Assembly: GCF_900155865.1 (NCBI RefSeq)
Contig: NZ_LT707006.1
Location: 2,706,577-2,770,576 of the forward strand
Reading direction: 5' to 3'
DNA: 64,000 nucleotides
DNA from: Bacteroides bouchesdurhonensis
Lineage (GTDB): Bacteria; Bacteroidota; Bacteroidia; Bacteroidales; Bacteroidaceae
Part shown: positions 1-8,134 of the stretch, piece after piece
Position numbering within the stretch: position 1 is the stretch's first letter
Layout: every line of letters begins with the position of its first letter
Notes under the pieces: generated by a model
What the model was told of the DNA's origin: nothing
The model's input: the letters and a program-made list of their open reading frames with translations, nothing else
Database searches by the model: none
Translations under genes and position numbers: made by a program

Positions 1-86
1 ATAGTATTCATATTGTCCAAATTTTAAATGGATGTTTTATATAGTAATAACAACTCCTTAGATAAAAAGTTCATTACCTCTTTTCT

Positions 87-1826
87 CTACTTATAAATAT
101 GTTGGATACGAACCGTATCATTGGGGTTATCATAATTAGTCCGGCATATCCATTGCCCGGTATTATCATATTCATAATAGGAGTTACCATCAATTCGGTT
201 GCCATATTCATCGTATATGCAGGTTAGGTATCCATCAGTCTTTTGGTTATTGCTGGAAATCCGTTGATAGACTATCCTCTTCAGATAACCATATTTATCA
301 TACTCATATATTTCTTTTTGTGAAAGTATCGGAGCAGGAGAGTTGGTAAACTGTAGATTCTGATATTGTGATTCCAGCAATCTTCCTTTATCATCGTATT
401 TATTGGTGGTAGATGTTTGCAGTTCTCCATTTTTATTATATTCTTTCACTTCTGTTAGTAATCCTTGCTTGTTATAATTACTGGTAACTAATTTCCCATC
501 TATATACTTAAGCGAATCGCTTTCAATACTTCCATCAGAATTGAAGTGACGTATTCTTCGGTATAAATCTGTTTGAGTTTTGGGGTCCGTTTTTACTTCG
601 AAGATACAATGTCCAAGTGGGTCGTATAACATACTGGTTTTTGTTTGATTAACGGTTTGACCATTTTTCTCAGTGAGAGTTACAATTGATAAAACTTGTC
701 CTTTATCATTGTACGAGTATGTTGTCGAACGAATGCCAGTACTATCGTTTTCACTTACTTTTGTCAAGCGACCTTGGTTATAGCATTTCACACAATTGGG
801 AGTAGAGACGATTGATTGCAAAATAAATCCTTGACGTAATGCATTTGCCTGATCGCGAAATTCCTTATATTTATGTGTTGCAAGGAATTTTTTTAATAGA
901 TGGAGTGATTCGGAACTAGTTAAATTAGGTTTTAGTAGCTCAAAATCCGCCTGCTCACTGATAAACTCAAGTTCGTTTAAATGAGTTTGTTCGGAAGGGG
1001 TCAGGTATGGAGAATCTTTATATTCGTCAATGATTTGCCGGATAGCGGTTGCATCTCCTTTCTTTTGAAGTGTATCGATATTCTGAAACAGATAATCATC
1101 ATAAAGTGTGCGGACTTCACTAAGATAAGGGCGTGGTCCTTTATCTTGGAAAAACTTTTGCATTGCTTTGTCTTCAAAGAATGCTTTGAAATTATCCGGA
1201 TTTGGAGTGCTCTTTACAAGCTGGTAGAGCCGTTTGTTTTCTGTTATATTGACTTGAGAGAGATATTTCCCGTTTGGGTATTCTTTGATATAAATTTGAT
1301 ATGTTTGAAGAGTAGGTGTACTCACCATATTTTCCATCAATGCTAATTCGCGGATACTTTTTATTTTCTCCAGCATGGTAGAGTCCATTGGATAACCAGT
1401 AGTACGGATACTGTCCAGAAGTACTCGGCTGAAAGGTATTTTATTTTTCGATACCTCTAAAATGTCGATAATTGATTTATCGGCTCTGTTTCGTATATTA
1501 GATGAATCAATATTCTCTGCTTCACAGATTGCAGGAAAGTAAGCTTCGGTTGCTCTTTCATAACGTCCGAAATAGTTGGTAGCAGCTTGTTCACTTTGCT
1601 TATTCCATAATTGATCGAGAATATCCATTAAAGACAGGGCATCCGCATAATATGTCTGCGTCTCATTGTCAAGCTTCTCCCGATTTTTTTGCCACTTCGC
1701 AGTGTCATTATCATTCAGATACCTTAGAAGTTTTTCCATACGGCCTTGTTTTTGTGCCATAGCCTGTGGGATACACATGGTAAGGCAAAGACCCCAAATG
1801 AATGTTAACAATATATTCTTTTTCAT
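87..1826 (-). CDS. Secreted protein with C-terminal YD-like repeats, function unknown
   Basis: A 579-residue protein with a clear Sec signal peptide (MKKN start, hydrophobic core, cleavage near QAMAQ at residue 25). Residues 30-350 look helical with no recognised domain. From about residue 350 to the end there are repeated strands of the type YDxxGxxxE or YNxxGxL (for example YDDKGRLLE, YDKYGYLKR, YDEYGNR, YDNTGQW), resembling the YD/RHS strands of wall-associated and toxin-shell proteins but far too few to form a full RHS shell. It is probably periplasmic or surface-exposed. It is transcribed divergently from the helicase gene next to it and stands alone. No catalytic motif is visible, so no function is assigned. 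The secretion call is firm; the repeat relationship is by eye. Confidence 0.8.
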   Translation of the reverse strand: MKKNILLTFIWGLCLTMCIPQAMAQKQGRMEKLLRYLNDNDTAKWQKNREKLDNETQTYYADALSLMDILDQLWNKQSEQAATNYFGRYERATEAYFPAICEAENIDSSNIRNRADKSIIDILEVSKNKIPFSRVLLDSIRTTGYPMDSTMLEKIKSIRELALMENMVSTPTLQTYQIYIKEYPNGKYLSQVNITENKRLYQLVKSTPNPDNFKAFFEDKAMQKFFQDKGPRPYLSEVRTLYDDYLFQNIDTLQKKGDATAIRQIIDEYKDSPYLTPSEQTHLNELEFISEQADFELLKPNLTSSESLHLLKKFLATHKYKEFRDQANALRQGFILQSIVSTPNCVKCYNQGRLTKVSENDSTGIRSTTYSYNDKGQVLSIVTLTEKNGQTVNQTKTSMLYDPLGHCIFEVKTDPKTQTDLYRRIRHFNSDGSIESDSLKYIDGKLVTSNYNKQGLLTEVKEYNKNGELQTSTTNKYDDKGRLLESQYQNLQFTNSPAPILSQKEIYEYDKYGYLKRIVYQRISSNNQKTDGYLTCIYDEYGNRIDGNSYYEYDNTGQWICRTNYDNPNDTVRIQHIYK

Positions 1827-1973
1827 TGTTTTGGAGGTTAGGTTAAAATTGTTAGTGATGAAAATTCACAAAAATATCTTCATTGTCAAATGATTATTAT
1901 ACTTTTGTCCTATTGAAACAATTTAGGACGCTAAGGGTTTGTTAAAAATCCCCATAGTTTTTATAATGCTGTT

Positions 1974-4349
1974 ATGAATACCAATTATATAGAGGAATTA
2001 AATGAGAGTCAATATAATGCAGTGACTTATGATGACGGACCTTCATTGGTAATAGCCGGTGCAGGTTCCGGAAAAACGCGTGTGTTGACTTATAAAATAG
2101 CATATTTGTTAGAGAAGGAAAATGGTTATAATCCATGGAATATCCTTGCTCTGACTTTTACCAACAAAGCTGCTCGCGAGATGAAAGAGCGTATAGGCCG
2201 TCAAGTGGGTATGGAACGGGCACGTTATTTATGGATGGGGACTTTTCATTCTGTATTTTCACGTATTCTTCGTGCAGAAGCACACCATATAGGATTTACT
2301 TCTCAGTTTACTATTTACGATTCGGCTGATAGTAAAAGTCTGCTTCGTTCTATTATTAAGGAAATGGGGCTGGATGAGAAAACCTATAAGCCGGGATCAA
2401 TACAAGCACGTATCTCCAGTGCTAAAAACCACTTGGTTTCTCCTGCCGGTTATGCAGCAAACAAAGAGGCTTATGAAGGAGATATGGCAGCTAAAATGCC
2501 TGCTATTCGTGATATCTATAGTCGATATTGGGACAGATGCCGTCAGGCAGGAGCAATGGATTTTGATGATTTGTTGTTCTATACTTATATTTTATTTCGT
2601 GATTTTCCGGAAGTGTTGGCTCGTTATCGCGATCAATTTCGTTACGTTCTTGTAGATGAGTATCAAGATACAAATTTTGCTCAACATAGTATTGTCCTGC
2701 AATTGACGAAAGAGAATCAGCATGTTTGCGTGGTAGGAGACGATGCACAGAGTATCTATTCTTTTCGTGGAGCCGATATTGATAATATTCTGTATTTCAC
2801 GAAAGTATATCCTAACACGAAAGTATTTAAGCTTGAACAAAATTACCGGTCTACCCAGACCATTGTTTGTGCTGCTAATAGTTTGATCGAGAAGAATGAA
2901 CGTCAGATTCGGAAAGAAGTATTTTCGGAGAAAGAGAAGGGCGAACCGATAGGAGTATTCCAAGCTTATAGTGATGTGGAAGAAGGGGATATTGTAGCGA
3001 ATAAAATAGCGGAATTACGACGAATGAATGATTACGGTTACGCGGATTTTGCCATTTTATATCGTACCAATGCACAAAGCCGTATTTTTGAAGAGGCTCT
3101 TCGAAAGCGGAGCATACCTTATAAAATCTATGGTGGGCTTTCGTTTTATCAACGTAAGGAGATAAAAGATGTGATTGCTTATTTTCGTTTGGTGGTCAAT
3201 CCGAATGATGAAGAGGCGTTCAAGCGTATTATTAATTATCCTGCCCGTGGCATTGGTGATACCACTGTGGGGAAAATCATAACAGCAGCTACAGATAATG
3301 GTGTAAGTCTTTGGAACGTACTTTGCGAGCCATTAAGTTACGGCTTGGCAATAAATAAAGGAACTCATACAAAATTACAAGGATTTCGTGAGTTGATAGA
3401 GGGATTTATTGCAGACCAATCAGATAAGAATGCATATGAGATAGGTACGGATATCATTCGCCAATCGGGTATAATCAATGATGTTTGCCAAGATACTTCA
3501 CCTGAGAATCTCAGTCGTAAGGAAAATATTGAGGAGTTGGTAAATGGTATAAACGATTTCTGTGCTTTGCGTCAGGAGGAAGGAAATCCTAATATCTCAC
3601 TGACAGATTTTCTTTCAGAGATAGCTTTGCTTACAGATCAGGATTCGGATAAAGCCGATGATGGAGAAAAGATAACTTTGATGACCGTACATTCTGCCAA
3701 AGGACTGGAATTTAAGAATGTTTTTGTAGTTGGTTTAGAAGAGAATTTATTTCCTAGTGGTATGGTAGGAGATTCTCCTCGTGCATTGGAAGAAGAACGC
3801 CGTCTGTTTTATGTAGCCATTACTCGCGCGGAAGAGCATTGTTTTTTGTCTTTTGCCAAAACTCGTTTTCGTTATGGAAAGATGGAATTTGGAAGTCCGA
3901 GTCGCTTCTTGCGTGATATTGATATGCATTATCTTCAGTTACCACATGAAGCAGGAGTCAGTCGTTCAGTTGATGAAGGGGCGGGACGTTTCCGACGAGA
4001 GATTGAAGGAGGATTTACTCGTTCTGCTTCATCTAAACGTACACCATTGGGCAATTTTTCTTCAGAACAGGAACGGCGTCCGAAAGAACAAATTATTGCA
4101 CCTACGGTGCCGAGAAATCTGAAGAAAGTAAGTCCTGTAAGTAATAATAATACTTCTGCTACTTCATCAAGTCAGTCTCCTATACTGGGAATCAGTGCGG
4201 GACAGATGATTGAACATGAACGTTTTGGTTTGGGAGAAGTTGTAAAAGTGGAAGGTACGGGTGATAATGCAAAAGCAACTATTCACTTCAAAAATGCAGG
4301 TGACAAACAACTATTGCTGCGTTTTGCACGTTTTAAAATAGTAGATTAA
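1974..4349 (+). CDS. pcrA: UvrD/PcrA-type superfamily 1 DNA helicase
   Basis: A 791-residue SF1A helicase, full length for the family. Visible motifs in order: Q-motif LNESQYNAV (9-17), Walker A AGAGSGKT (28-35), DEYQDT (about 225), VGDDAQSIYSFRG (about 255), QNYRST, TVHSAKGLEF and RRLFYVAITRA (about 605). After a low-complexity Ser/Arg/Asn linker (about 660-735) comes a small C-terminal module (GQMIEHERFGLGEVVKVEG), the Tudor-like tail of PcrA. It unwinds DNA 3'-5' in nucleotide-excision repair and removes protein roadblocks. A -7-like TACTTTTG lies at 1900-1907, upstream of the ATG. The lipoprotein gene follows after 25 bases and may be co-transcribed. Whether uvrD or pcrA is the better symbol cannot be settled from sequence alone. 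Confidence 0.95.
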   Translation: MNTNYIEELNESQYNAVTYDDGPSLVIAGAGSGKTRVLTYKIAYLLEKENGYNPWNILALTFTNKAAREMKERIGRQVGMERARYLWMGTFHSVFSRILRAEAHHIGFTSQFTIYDSADSKSLLRSIIKEMGLDEKTYKPGSIQARISSAKNHLVSPAGYAANKEAYEGDMAAKMPAIRDIYSRYWDRCRQAGAMDFDDLLFYTYILFRDFPEVLARYRDQFRYVLVDEYQDTNFAQHSIVLQLTKENQHVCVVGDDAQSIYSFRGADIDNILYFTKVYPNTKVFKLEQNYRSTQTIVCAANSLIEKNERQIRKEVFSEKEKGEPIGVFQAYSDVEEGDIVANKIAELRRMNDYGYADFAILYRTNAQSRIFEEALRKRSIPYKIYGGLSFYQRKEIKDVIAYFRLVVNPNDEEAFKRIINYPARGIGDTTVGKIITAATDNGVSLWNVLCEPLSYGLAINKGTHTKLQGFRELIEGFIADQSDKNAYEIGTDIIRQSGIINDVCQDTSPENLSRKENIEELVNGINDFCALRQEEGNPNISLTDFLSEIALLTDQDSDKADDGEKITLMTVHSAKGLEFKNVFVVGLEENLFPSGMVGDSPRALEEERRLFYVAITRAEEHCFLSFAKTRFRYGKMEFGSPSRFLRDIDMHYLQLPHEAGVSRSVDEGAGRFRREIEGGFTRSASSKRTPLGNFSSEQERRPKEQIIAPTVPRNLKKVSPVSNNNTSATSSSQSPILGISAGQMIEHERFGLGEVVKVEGTGDNAKATIHFKNAGDKQLLLRFARFKIVD

Positions 4350-4374
4350 AAAATACTCAAATATTATAGGTGTC

Positions 4375-5067
4375 ATGAAGAAACAAGTAACAGTGATTTT
4401 GCTTTCCGCTCTGATTTTGAGTGGATGTGCATCGGGACGTATGGGAAATCCGGGAGCAATTATGGCGGGTGCTGCCATTGGCGGCGGTTTGGGTAGTTCC
4501 ATTGGTGGACTGATTGGTGATAATAATCATGGTTGGAGAGGTGGATATCGTGGCTCTGCTATTGGAAATATTGTAGGTACCATTGCCGGTGCTGCAATTG
4601 GTAATGCTTTGACGACTCCCAAACAAGAACCGGTAGAAGAGTATGCCTATGTTCCTGAAGTGAGAGAGGTTTATACAAAATCCCGCACTCGTCCGCAGAT
4701 ACAACGCCCCTCACCTCAGTTGAAGTTGCGCAAAATTCGTTTTATTGATGATAACCGTAACCATGTGATTGACGCAGGAGAGAGCAGTAAAATTATTTTT
4801 GAGGTAATGAATGAAGGGAAGACTCCCGTATATGATGTTGTTCCTATTGTGGAGACTGTTGGTAAAGTAAAGCATATTGGTATTTCTCCGTCTGTAATGG
4901 TTGAGGAAATTCTACCTGGTGAAGGATTCCGTTATACAGCGACCATTTATGCCGGTCCTAAATTGAAAGACGGTGAAGTTACTTTCCGCGTAGCTGTGTC
5001 CGATGAAAATGGAAATATTTGTGATGCACAGGAGTTTGCATTGCCTACTCAACGTGCAGAACGATAA
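4375..5067 (+). CDS. Glycine-zipper lipoprotein, function unknown
   Basis: A 230-residue predicted lipoprotein. The signal peptide ends in a lipobox (LILSGCAS, Cys at 18). Residues 20-85 are very rich in Gly/Ala with regular small-residue spacing (AGAAIGGGLG, GSSIGGLIG, GTIAGAAIG), a glycine-zipper region that inserts into or packs against membranes in proteins such as SlyB-like lipoproteins. Residues about 115-225 look like a beta-sandwich domain containing DDNRNHVIDAGESSKI, which resembles a repeat-type calcium-binding or CARDB-like domain. It lies 25 bases after the helicase gene on the same strand, so it may ride on that transcript, but the functions look unrelated. Lipoprotein call is strong; specific role unknown. 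Confidence 0.85.
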   Translation: MKKQVTVILLSALILSGCASGRMGNPGAIMAGAAIGGGLGSSIGGLIGDNNHGWRGGYRGSAIGNIVGTIAGAAIGNALTTPKQEPVEEYAYVPEVREVYTKSRTRPQIQRPSPQLKLRKIRFIDDNRNHVIDAGESSKIIFEVMNEGKTPVYDVVPIVETVGKVKHIGISPSVMVEEILPGEGFRYTATIYAGPKLKDGEVTFRVAVSDENGNICDAQEFALPTQRAER

Positions 5068-5190
5068 TGCTGGAGATAGATTGATCAAATCTACAATCAT
5101 AAACAACAGATTTGAATTTAGGTATTATATTATTGCAGTAGTGGATTAAGTCTTAAATTCTACCTCCACAGTAAAAATCTCATTTTCTCT

Positions 5191-5289
5191 ATCAACCTAT
5201 CACCAATCTTCTATAACACTTTATTCATCGATGTTTTGGTGGTGATAGGTTGAAAAATAACCTATCACCCCATCTATCACCTATCACCC
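5191..5289. repeat. CCTATCACC repeat cluster with perfect hairpin
   Basis: The 11-mer AACCTATCACC occurs at 5194-5204 and 5259-5269. Its reverse complement GGTGATAGGTT lies at 5241-5251, so 5241-5269 forms a perfect 11-bp stem with a 7-base loop (GAAAAAT). Two more CTATCACC units follow in tandem at 5274-5289. The cluster lies in a 609-base stretch with no gene. Spacing is irregular and units are short, so this is not a CRISPR array. Function is unknown; a protein-binding site set, or a remnant of a mobile module, are possibilities. Confidence 0.7.
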
Positions 5290-5414
5290 GATTTATTATC
5301 CATACGGTAAGCGTCTCCGGAATGGCTCTTGTGTATATTAATCATGTTATATGAAAGGCACTTTTTATCCCTGTTTTGCTCCATTTGTCAGATGAAAAAA
5401 GAACCTGTTATTCT

Positions 5415-5483
5415 ATCAGTTTCATACCTTGAAACTAAAAGTTTCACCGCATGAAACTATTAGTTTCAATAGAGTGAAACTGA
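5415..5483. repeat. GAAACT/AGTTTC palindrome cluster
   Basis: Several copies of GAAACT and its complement AGTTTC alternate over about 70 bases: AGTTTCA (5418-5424), GAAACTAAAAGTTTC (5431-5445), GAAACTATTAGTTTC (5453-5467) and GTGAAACT (5474-5481). Two near-perfect short palindromes result. Together with the CCTATCACC cluster just upstream this fills the intergenic region before nspC. No gene is seen between 5068 and 5676. A -7 box (TATTTTTG, 5624-5631) downstream of the repeats probably belongs to nspC. Confidence 0.65.
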
Positions 5484-5676
5484 TTGTAGTTATAGGTGTA
5501 TCTCTGTGTTTGTTCTTGATTATGAATAAATATGAGCTATTTTGATTTTCATGTGAAGTAATGATGTGAAACTTGAATATTTTATTTTCTTATTGGTATT
5601 AACCTTAAAATGAAAAAGTGTTGTATTTTTGCAGACACGTTAGAATTGAACGTTTTTATTTAGATAAGAATTACAT

Positions 5677-6816
5677 ATGATAGATTTTACCCAATTTCCT
5701 TCTCCTTGTTATATCATGGAAGAAGAACTACTCAGAAAGAATTTAAGTTTGATCAAAAATGTGGCTGACAGGGCAGGAGTGGAGATTATTCTGGCTTTTA
5801 AGTCATTTGCCATGTGGCGTTCTTTTCCTATATTTCGTGAATATATTGATCATTCTACGGCAAGTTCTGTTTATGAAGCTCGTTTAGCATTCGAGGAATT
5901 TGGGAGCAAGGCACATACTTATTCTCCGGCATATACAGAACAGGATTTTCCGGAAATAATGCGTTGCAGCAGTCATATCACATTTAATTCTTTGTCACAA
6001 TTTCAACGTTTTTATCCGATGATAGTAGCAGAGAAGAATGACATCTCATGCGGTATACGCGTTAATCCCGAATATTCGGAAGTAGAAACGGAACTTTATA
6101 ATCCTTGTGCACCCGGTACTCGTTTCGGTATTACTGCTGATTTACTACCTGAGACTTTACCGGAAGGTATTGAAGGCTTCCATTGCCACTGCCATTGTGA
6201 ATCTTCTTCCTTTGAGTTAGAACGTACCTTGCAACACCTGGAAGAGAAATTTGCTCGTTGGTTTCCCCAATTGAAGTGGTTAAACCTGGGTGGCGGTCAT
6301 CTAATGACTCGTAAAGATTATGATACAACACACCTGATAAAACTGTTACAAGGGTTAAAAGCACGTTATCCTCATTTACAAATTATCCTTGAACCGGGTT
6401 CGGCCTTTACTTGGCAGACAGGAGTACTGACTTCTGAAGTCGTAGATATTGTAGAGAGTCGTGGAATTAAAACTGCTATCTTAAATGTTAGTTTTACTTG
6501 TCATATGCCCGATTGTCTGGAAATGCCCTATCAGCCGGCTGTTCGTGGTGCGGAAATGGGAAATGAAGGGAAGTATATCTACCGCCTTGGTGGCAACTCC
6601 TGTTTGAGTGGGGATTATATGGGACTTTGGAGTTTCGATCATGAACTGCAGATTGGTGAACAAATTGTGTTTGAAGACATGATTCATTATACGATGGTGA
6701 AGACAAATATGTTTAACGGTATCCATCACCCAGCTATTGCTCTTTGGACGAAAGAAGGGAAGGCTGAAATATACAAGCAATTTTCTTACGAAGATTATCG
6801 TAATAGAATGAGTTGA
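5677..6816 (+). CDS. nspC: Carboxynorspermidine decarboxylase
   Basis: A 379-residue PLP enzyme of the alanine-racemase-fold (fold III) decarboxylases. It removes CO2 from carboxynorspermidine or carboxyspermidine, the last step of the alternative spermidine route used by gut Bacteroidetes. The PLP lysine is in AFKSFAMW (Lys42). Other family landmarks are HSTASSVYEARLA, GIRVNPE, the HCHCE region, LNLGGGHL, EPGSAF and the C-terminal LGGNSCLSGD. Length is normal. The start at 5677 follows a Bacteroides -7 box (TATTTTTG, 5624-5631) by about 45 bases. The partner dehydrogenase is not adjacent, so the gene appears monocistronic; the tRNA cluster with its own promoter follows. Confidence 0.95.
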   Translation: MIDFTQFPSPCYIMEEELLRKNLSLIKNVADRAGVEIILAFKSFAMWRSFPIFREYIDHSTASSVYEARLAFEEFGSKAHTYSPAYTEQDFPEIMRCSSHITFNSLSQFQRFYPMIVAEKNDISCGIRVNPEYSEVETELYNPCAPGTRFGITADLLPETLPEGIEGFHCHCHCESSSFELERTLQHLEEKFARWFPQLKWLNLGGGHLMTRKDYDTTHLIKLLQGLKARYPHLQIILEPGSAFTWQTGVLTSEVVDIVESRGIKTAILNVSFTCHMPDCLEMPYQPAVRGAEMGNEGKYIYRLGGNSCLSGDYMGLWSFDHELQIGEQIVFEDMIHYTMVKTNMFNGIHHPAIALWTKEGKAEIYKQFSYEDYRNRMS

Positions 6817-6885
6817 TAATCAAAACGATTGTTTTGTGGTGGGTATAGAGTGGAATATATTACTGTGAAAAAAGTAAGCAGAATG

Positions 6886-6916
6886 TTTGCAGGTTTACGG
6901 AATTTGTCTACCTTTG
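6886..6916 (+). promoter_or_regulatory. Canonical Bacteroides promoter of the tRNA cluster
   Basis: A -33 TTTG at 6886-6889, a 19-base spacer, and a -7 TACCTTTG at 6909-6916. This matches the Bacteroides consensus exactly and lies 20 bases before the first tRNA, so it is the likely promoter for the whole six-gene cluster. Confidence 0.85.
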
Positions 6917-6936
6917 CAACCGCAAACGAAAAAAAT

Positions 6937-7009
6937 GCGGAAATAGCTCAGTTGGTAGAGCATAACCTTGCCAAGGTTAGGGTCGCGAGTTCGAGTCTCG
7001 TTTTCCGCT
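6937..7009 (+). tRNA. tRNA-Gly (GCC), copy 1
   Basis: A 73-base cloverleaf: acceptor GCGGAAA pairs with TTTCCGC at 7002-7008, D-arm GCTC...GAGC, anticodon arm AACCTTGCCAAGGTT with anticodon GCC, T-loop TTCGAGT. The discriminator base is T and CCA is not encoded. It is identical to the copies at 7252 and 7483. Confidence 0.97.
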
Positions 7010-7043
7010 CATGTTTTTTTTGAAATGTTGGAAATAAATCTTT

Positions 7044-7125
7044 GCCCAGGTGGCGGAATTGGTAGACGCGCACGTTTCAGGTGCGTGTGTCGCGAGGCAT
7101 GCAGGTTCGAGTCCTGTTCTGGGCA
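7044..7125 (+). tRNA. tRNA-Leu (CAG), copy 1
   Basis: An 82-base class II tRNA with the Leu-type start GCCCAGGTGGCGGAATTGG, anticodon arm CACGT-TTCAGGT-GCGTG giving anticodon CAG, a variable arm (TGTCGCGAGGCA), T-loop TTCGAGT and acceptor closure TCTGGGC. CCA is not encoded. A second identical copy lies at 7357. Confidence 0.96.
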
Positions 7126-7148
7126 CAGAGATTATTAACTTTAATTCT

Positions 7149-7232
7149 GGAGAGGTGGCGGAATTGGTAGACGCGCTACTTTGAGGGGGTAGTGACAGTT
7201 ATGTCGTGGGAGTTCGAGTCTCCTTCTCTTCA
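7149..7232 (+). tRNA. tRNA-Leu (GAG)
   Basis: An 84-base class II tRNA. Acceptor GGAGAGG pairs with TCTCTTC (two G-U pairs); anticodon arm CTACT-TTGAGGG-GGTAG gives anticodon GAG; a variable arm and T-arm GGGAG-TTCGAGT-CTCCT follow. CCA is not encoded. It is the only single-copy member of the cluster. Confidence 0.95.
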
Positions 7233-7251
7233 CAGGTAATTAAAGGATTTT

Positions 7252-7324
7252 GCGGAAATAGCTCAGTTGGTAGAGCATAACCTTGCCAAGGTTAGGGTCG
7301 CGAGTTCGAGTCTCGTTTTCCGCT
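7252..7324 (+). tRNA. tRNA-Gly (GCC), copy 2
   Basis: A 73-base tRNA identical to copy 1 at 6937, with anticodon GCC. It begins the second Gly-Leu(CAG) unit of the cluster. Confidence 0.97.
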
Positions 7325-7356
7325 CTTATTTCTTTGAAATATTGAAACTAAGTTTT

Positions 7357-7438
7357 GCCCAGGTGGCGGAATTGGTAGACGCGCACGTTTCAGGTGCGTG
7401 TGTCGCGAGGCATGCAGGTTCGAGTCCTGTTCTGGGCA
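7357..7438 (+). tRNA. tRNA-Leu (CAG), copy 2
   Basis: An 82-base class II tRNA identical to the copy at 7044, anticodon CAG. The Gly-to-Leu spacer differs in sequence from the first unit only modestly, consistent with a duplication. Confidence 0.96.
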
Positions 7439-7482
7439 CCACTCATTCAGATCGCTGAAGAAGAAAAAAAGAAATTTAGTTT

Positions 7483-7555
7483 GCGGAAATAGCTCAGTTG
7501 GTAGAGCATAACCTTGCCAAGGTTAGGGTCGCGAGTTCGAGTCTCGTTTTCCGCT
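7483..7555 (+). tRNA. tRNA-Gly (GCC), copy 3
   Basis: The third identical 73-base tRNA-Gly with anticodon GCC, last gene of the cluster. It is followed after 13 bases by an intrinsic terminator. Confidence 0.97.
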
Positions 7556-7568
7556 CATATAAGTCCTA

Positions 7569-7601
7569 GGTTGTCAATCACTTTGATTGGCAACCTTTTT
7601 T
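7569..7601 (+). terminator. Intrinsic terminator of the tRNA cluster
   Basis: GGTTGTCAATCA (7569-7580) pairs with TGATTGGCAACC (7584-7595) through a 3-base loop, with one T-G pair, followed by six T at 7596-7601. This is a strong rho-independent terminator directly after the last tRNA. Confidence 0.92.
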
Positions 7602-7771
7602 ATTTATGTAATGAGTCTTATTTATTGACAGCAATGTTTTTTAATGAGTATATGATTCCTCAGCATAATATATCAAATTTTTGAGGGTCAGTCCAAAAAT
7701 CCTGTGGGTATGTTATGTTAATACGCGAAAGTAATCTATCTTTGCGGTTAGATTTTAACAACAACAATCCA

Positions 7772-8134
7772 ATGAATTCTAGTCGCACCCTACATAAGTT
7801 ACTACGAGTCATCTTCCCCGAAGTTTTAATGGAGTATTTTGAGATTTCCGGTTGGCATGACGACTCTGCCAAAATCGAAGTTTGGCTTGATGAAAAGAAC
7901 TACCTGGAACGTTCCGATTACAAGAGTGGAACTGTGATTTCACATGGTTTTACAGATGAGAAAGTTATCCAGGACTTTCCTCTTCGTGGCAAACCGGTTT
8001 ATCTCCACGTAAGACGTCGCCGCTGGTATGACAAGGCTAGCGGGGAAACGTTTTCCTATACCTACGATGATCTTACTGCCGAAGGGACGAAACTCACTCC
8101 TGAGTTCGTTGCTTTTTTAAAAGAAGAAGATTGA
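7772..8134 (+). CDS. ISL3-family transposase, N-terminal frame (ORF A)
   Basis: A 120-residue N-terminal part of the transposase. The ATG at 7772 (MNSSRTLHK) was chosen because the upstream in-frame ATG at 7715 lies before the -7 box TATCTTTG at 7737-7744. Landmarks are MEYFEISGWHDD, VIQDFPLRGKPVYLHVRRRRW (the conserved DFPLRGK region) and LTPEFVAFLKEED at the end. It lacks zinc-finger cysteines typical of longer ISL3 proteins. It ends in a stop at 8132-8134, 14 bases into the frame of ORF B; the join at TTTTTTAAAAGAA (8113-8125) is discussed as a finding. Confidence 0.88.
   Translation: MNSSRTLHKLLRVIFPEVLMEYFEISGWHDDSAKIEVWLDEKNYLERSDYKSGTVISHGFTDEKVIQDFPLRGKPVYLHVRRRRWYDKASGETFSYTYDDLTAEGTKLTPEFVAFLKEED

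Noticed and set aside
5191..5289. CRISPR-like appearance of the CCTATCACC repeats
   Set aside because: Units are about 8-11 bases, in mixed orientation with irregular spacing and no unique spacers or cas genes.
6829..7023. Open frame of 64 codons over the first tRNA-Gly
   Set aside because: It runs through the tRNA promoter and tRNA gene; the tRNA fold explains the sequence.
7267..7458. Open frame of 63 codons over tRNA-Gly copy 2 and tRNA-Leu copy 2
   Set aside because: Chance frame across two tRNA genes; the shared peptide with the frame at 6829 only reflects identical tRNAs.
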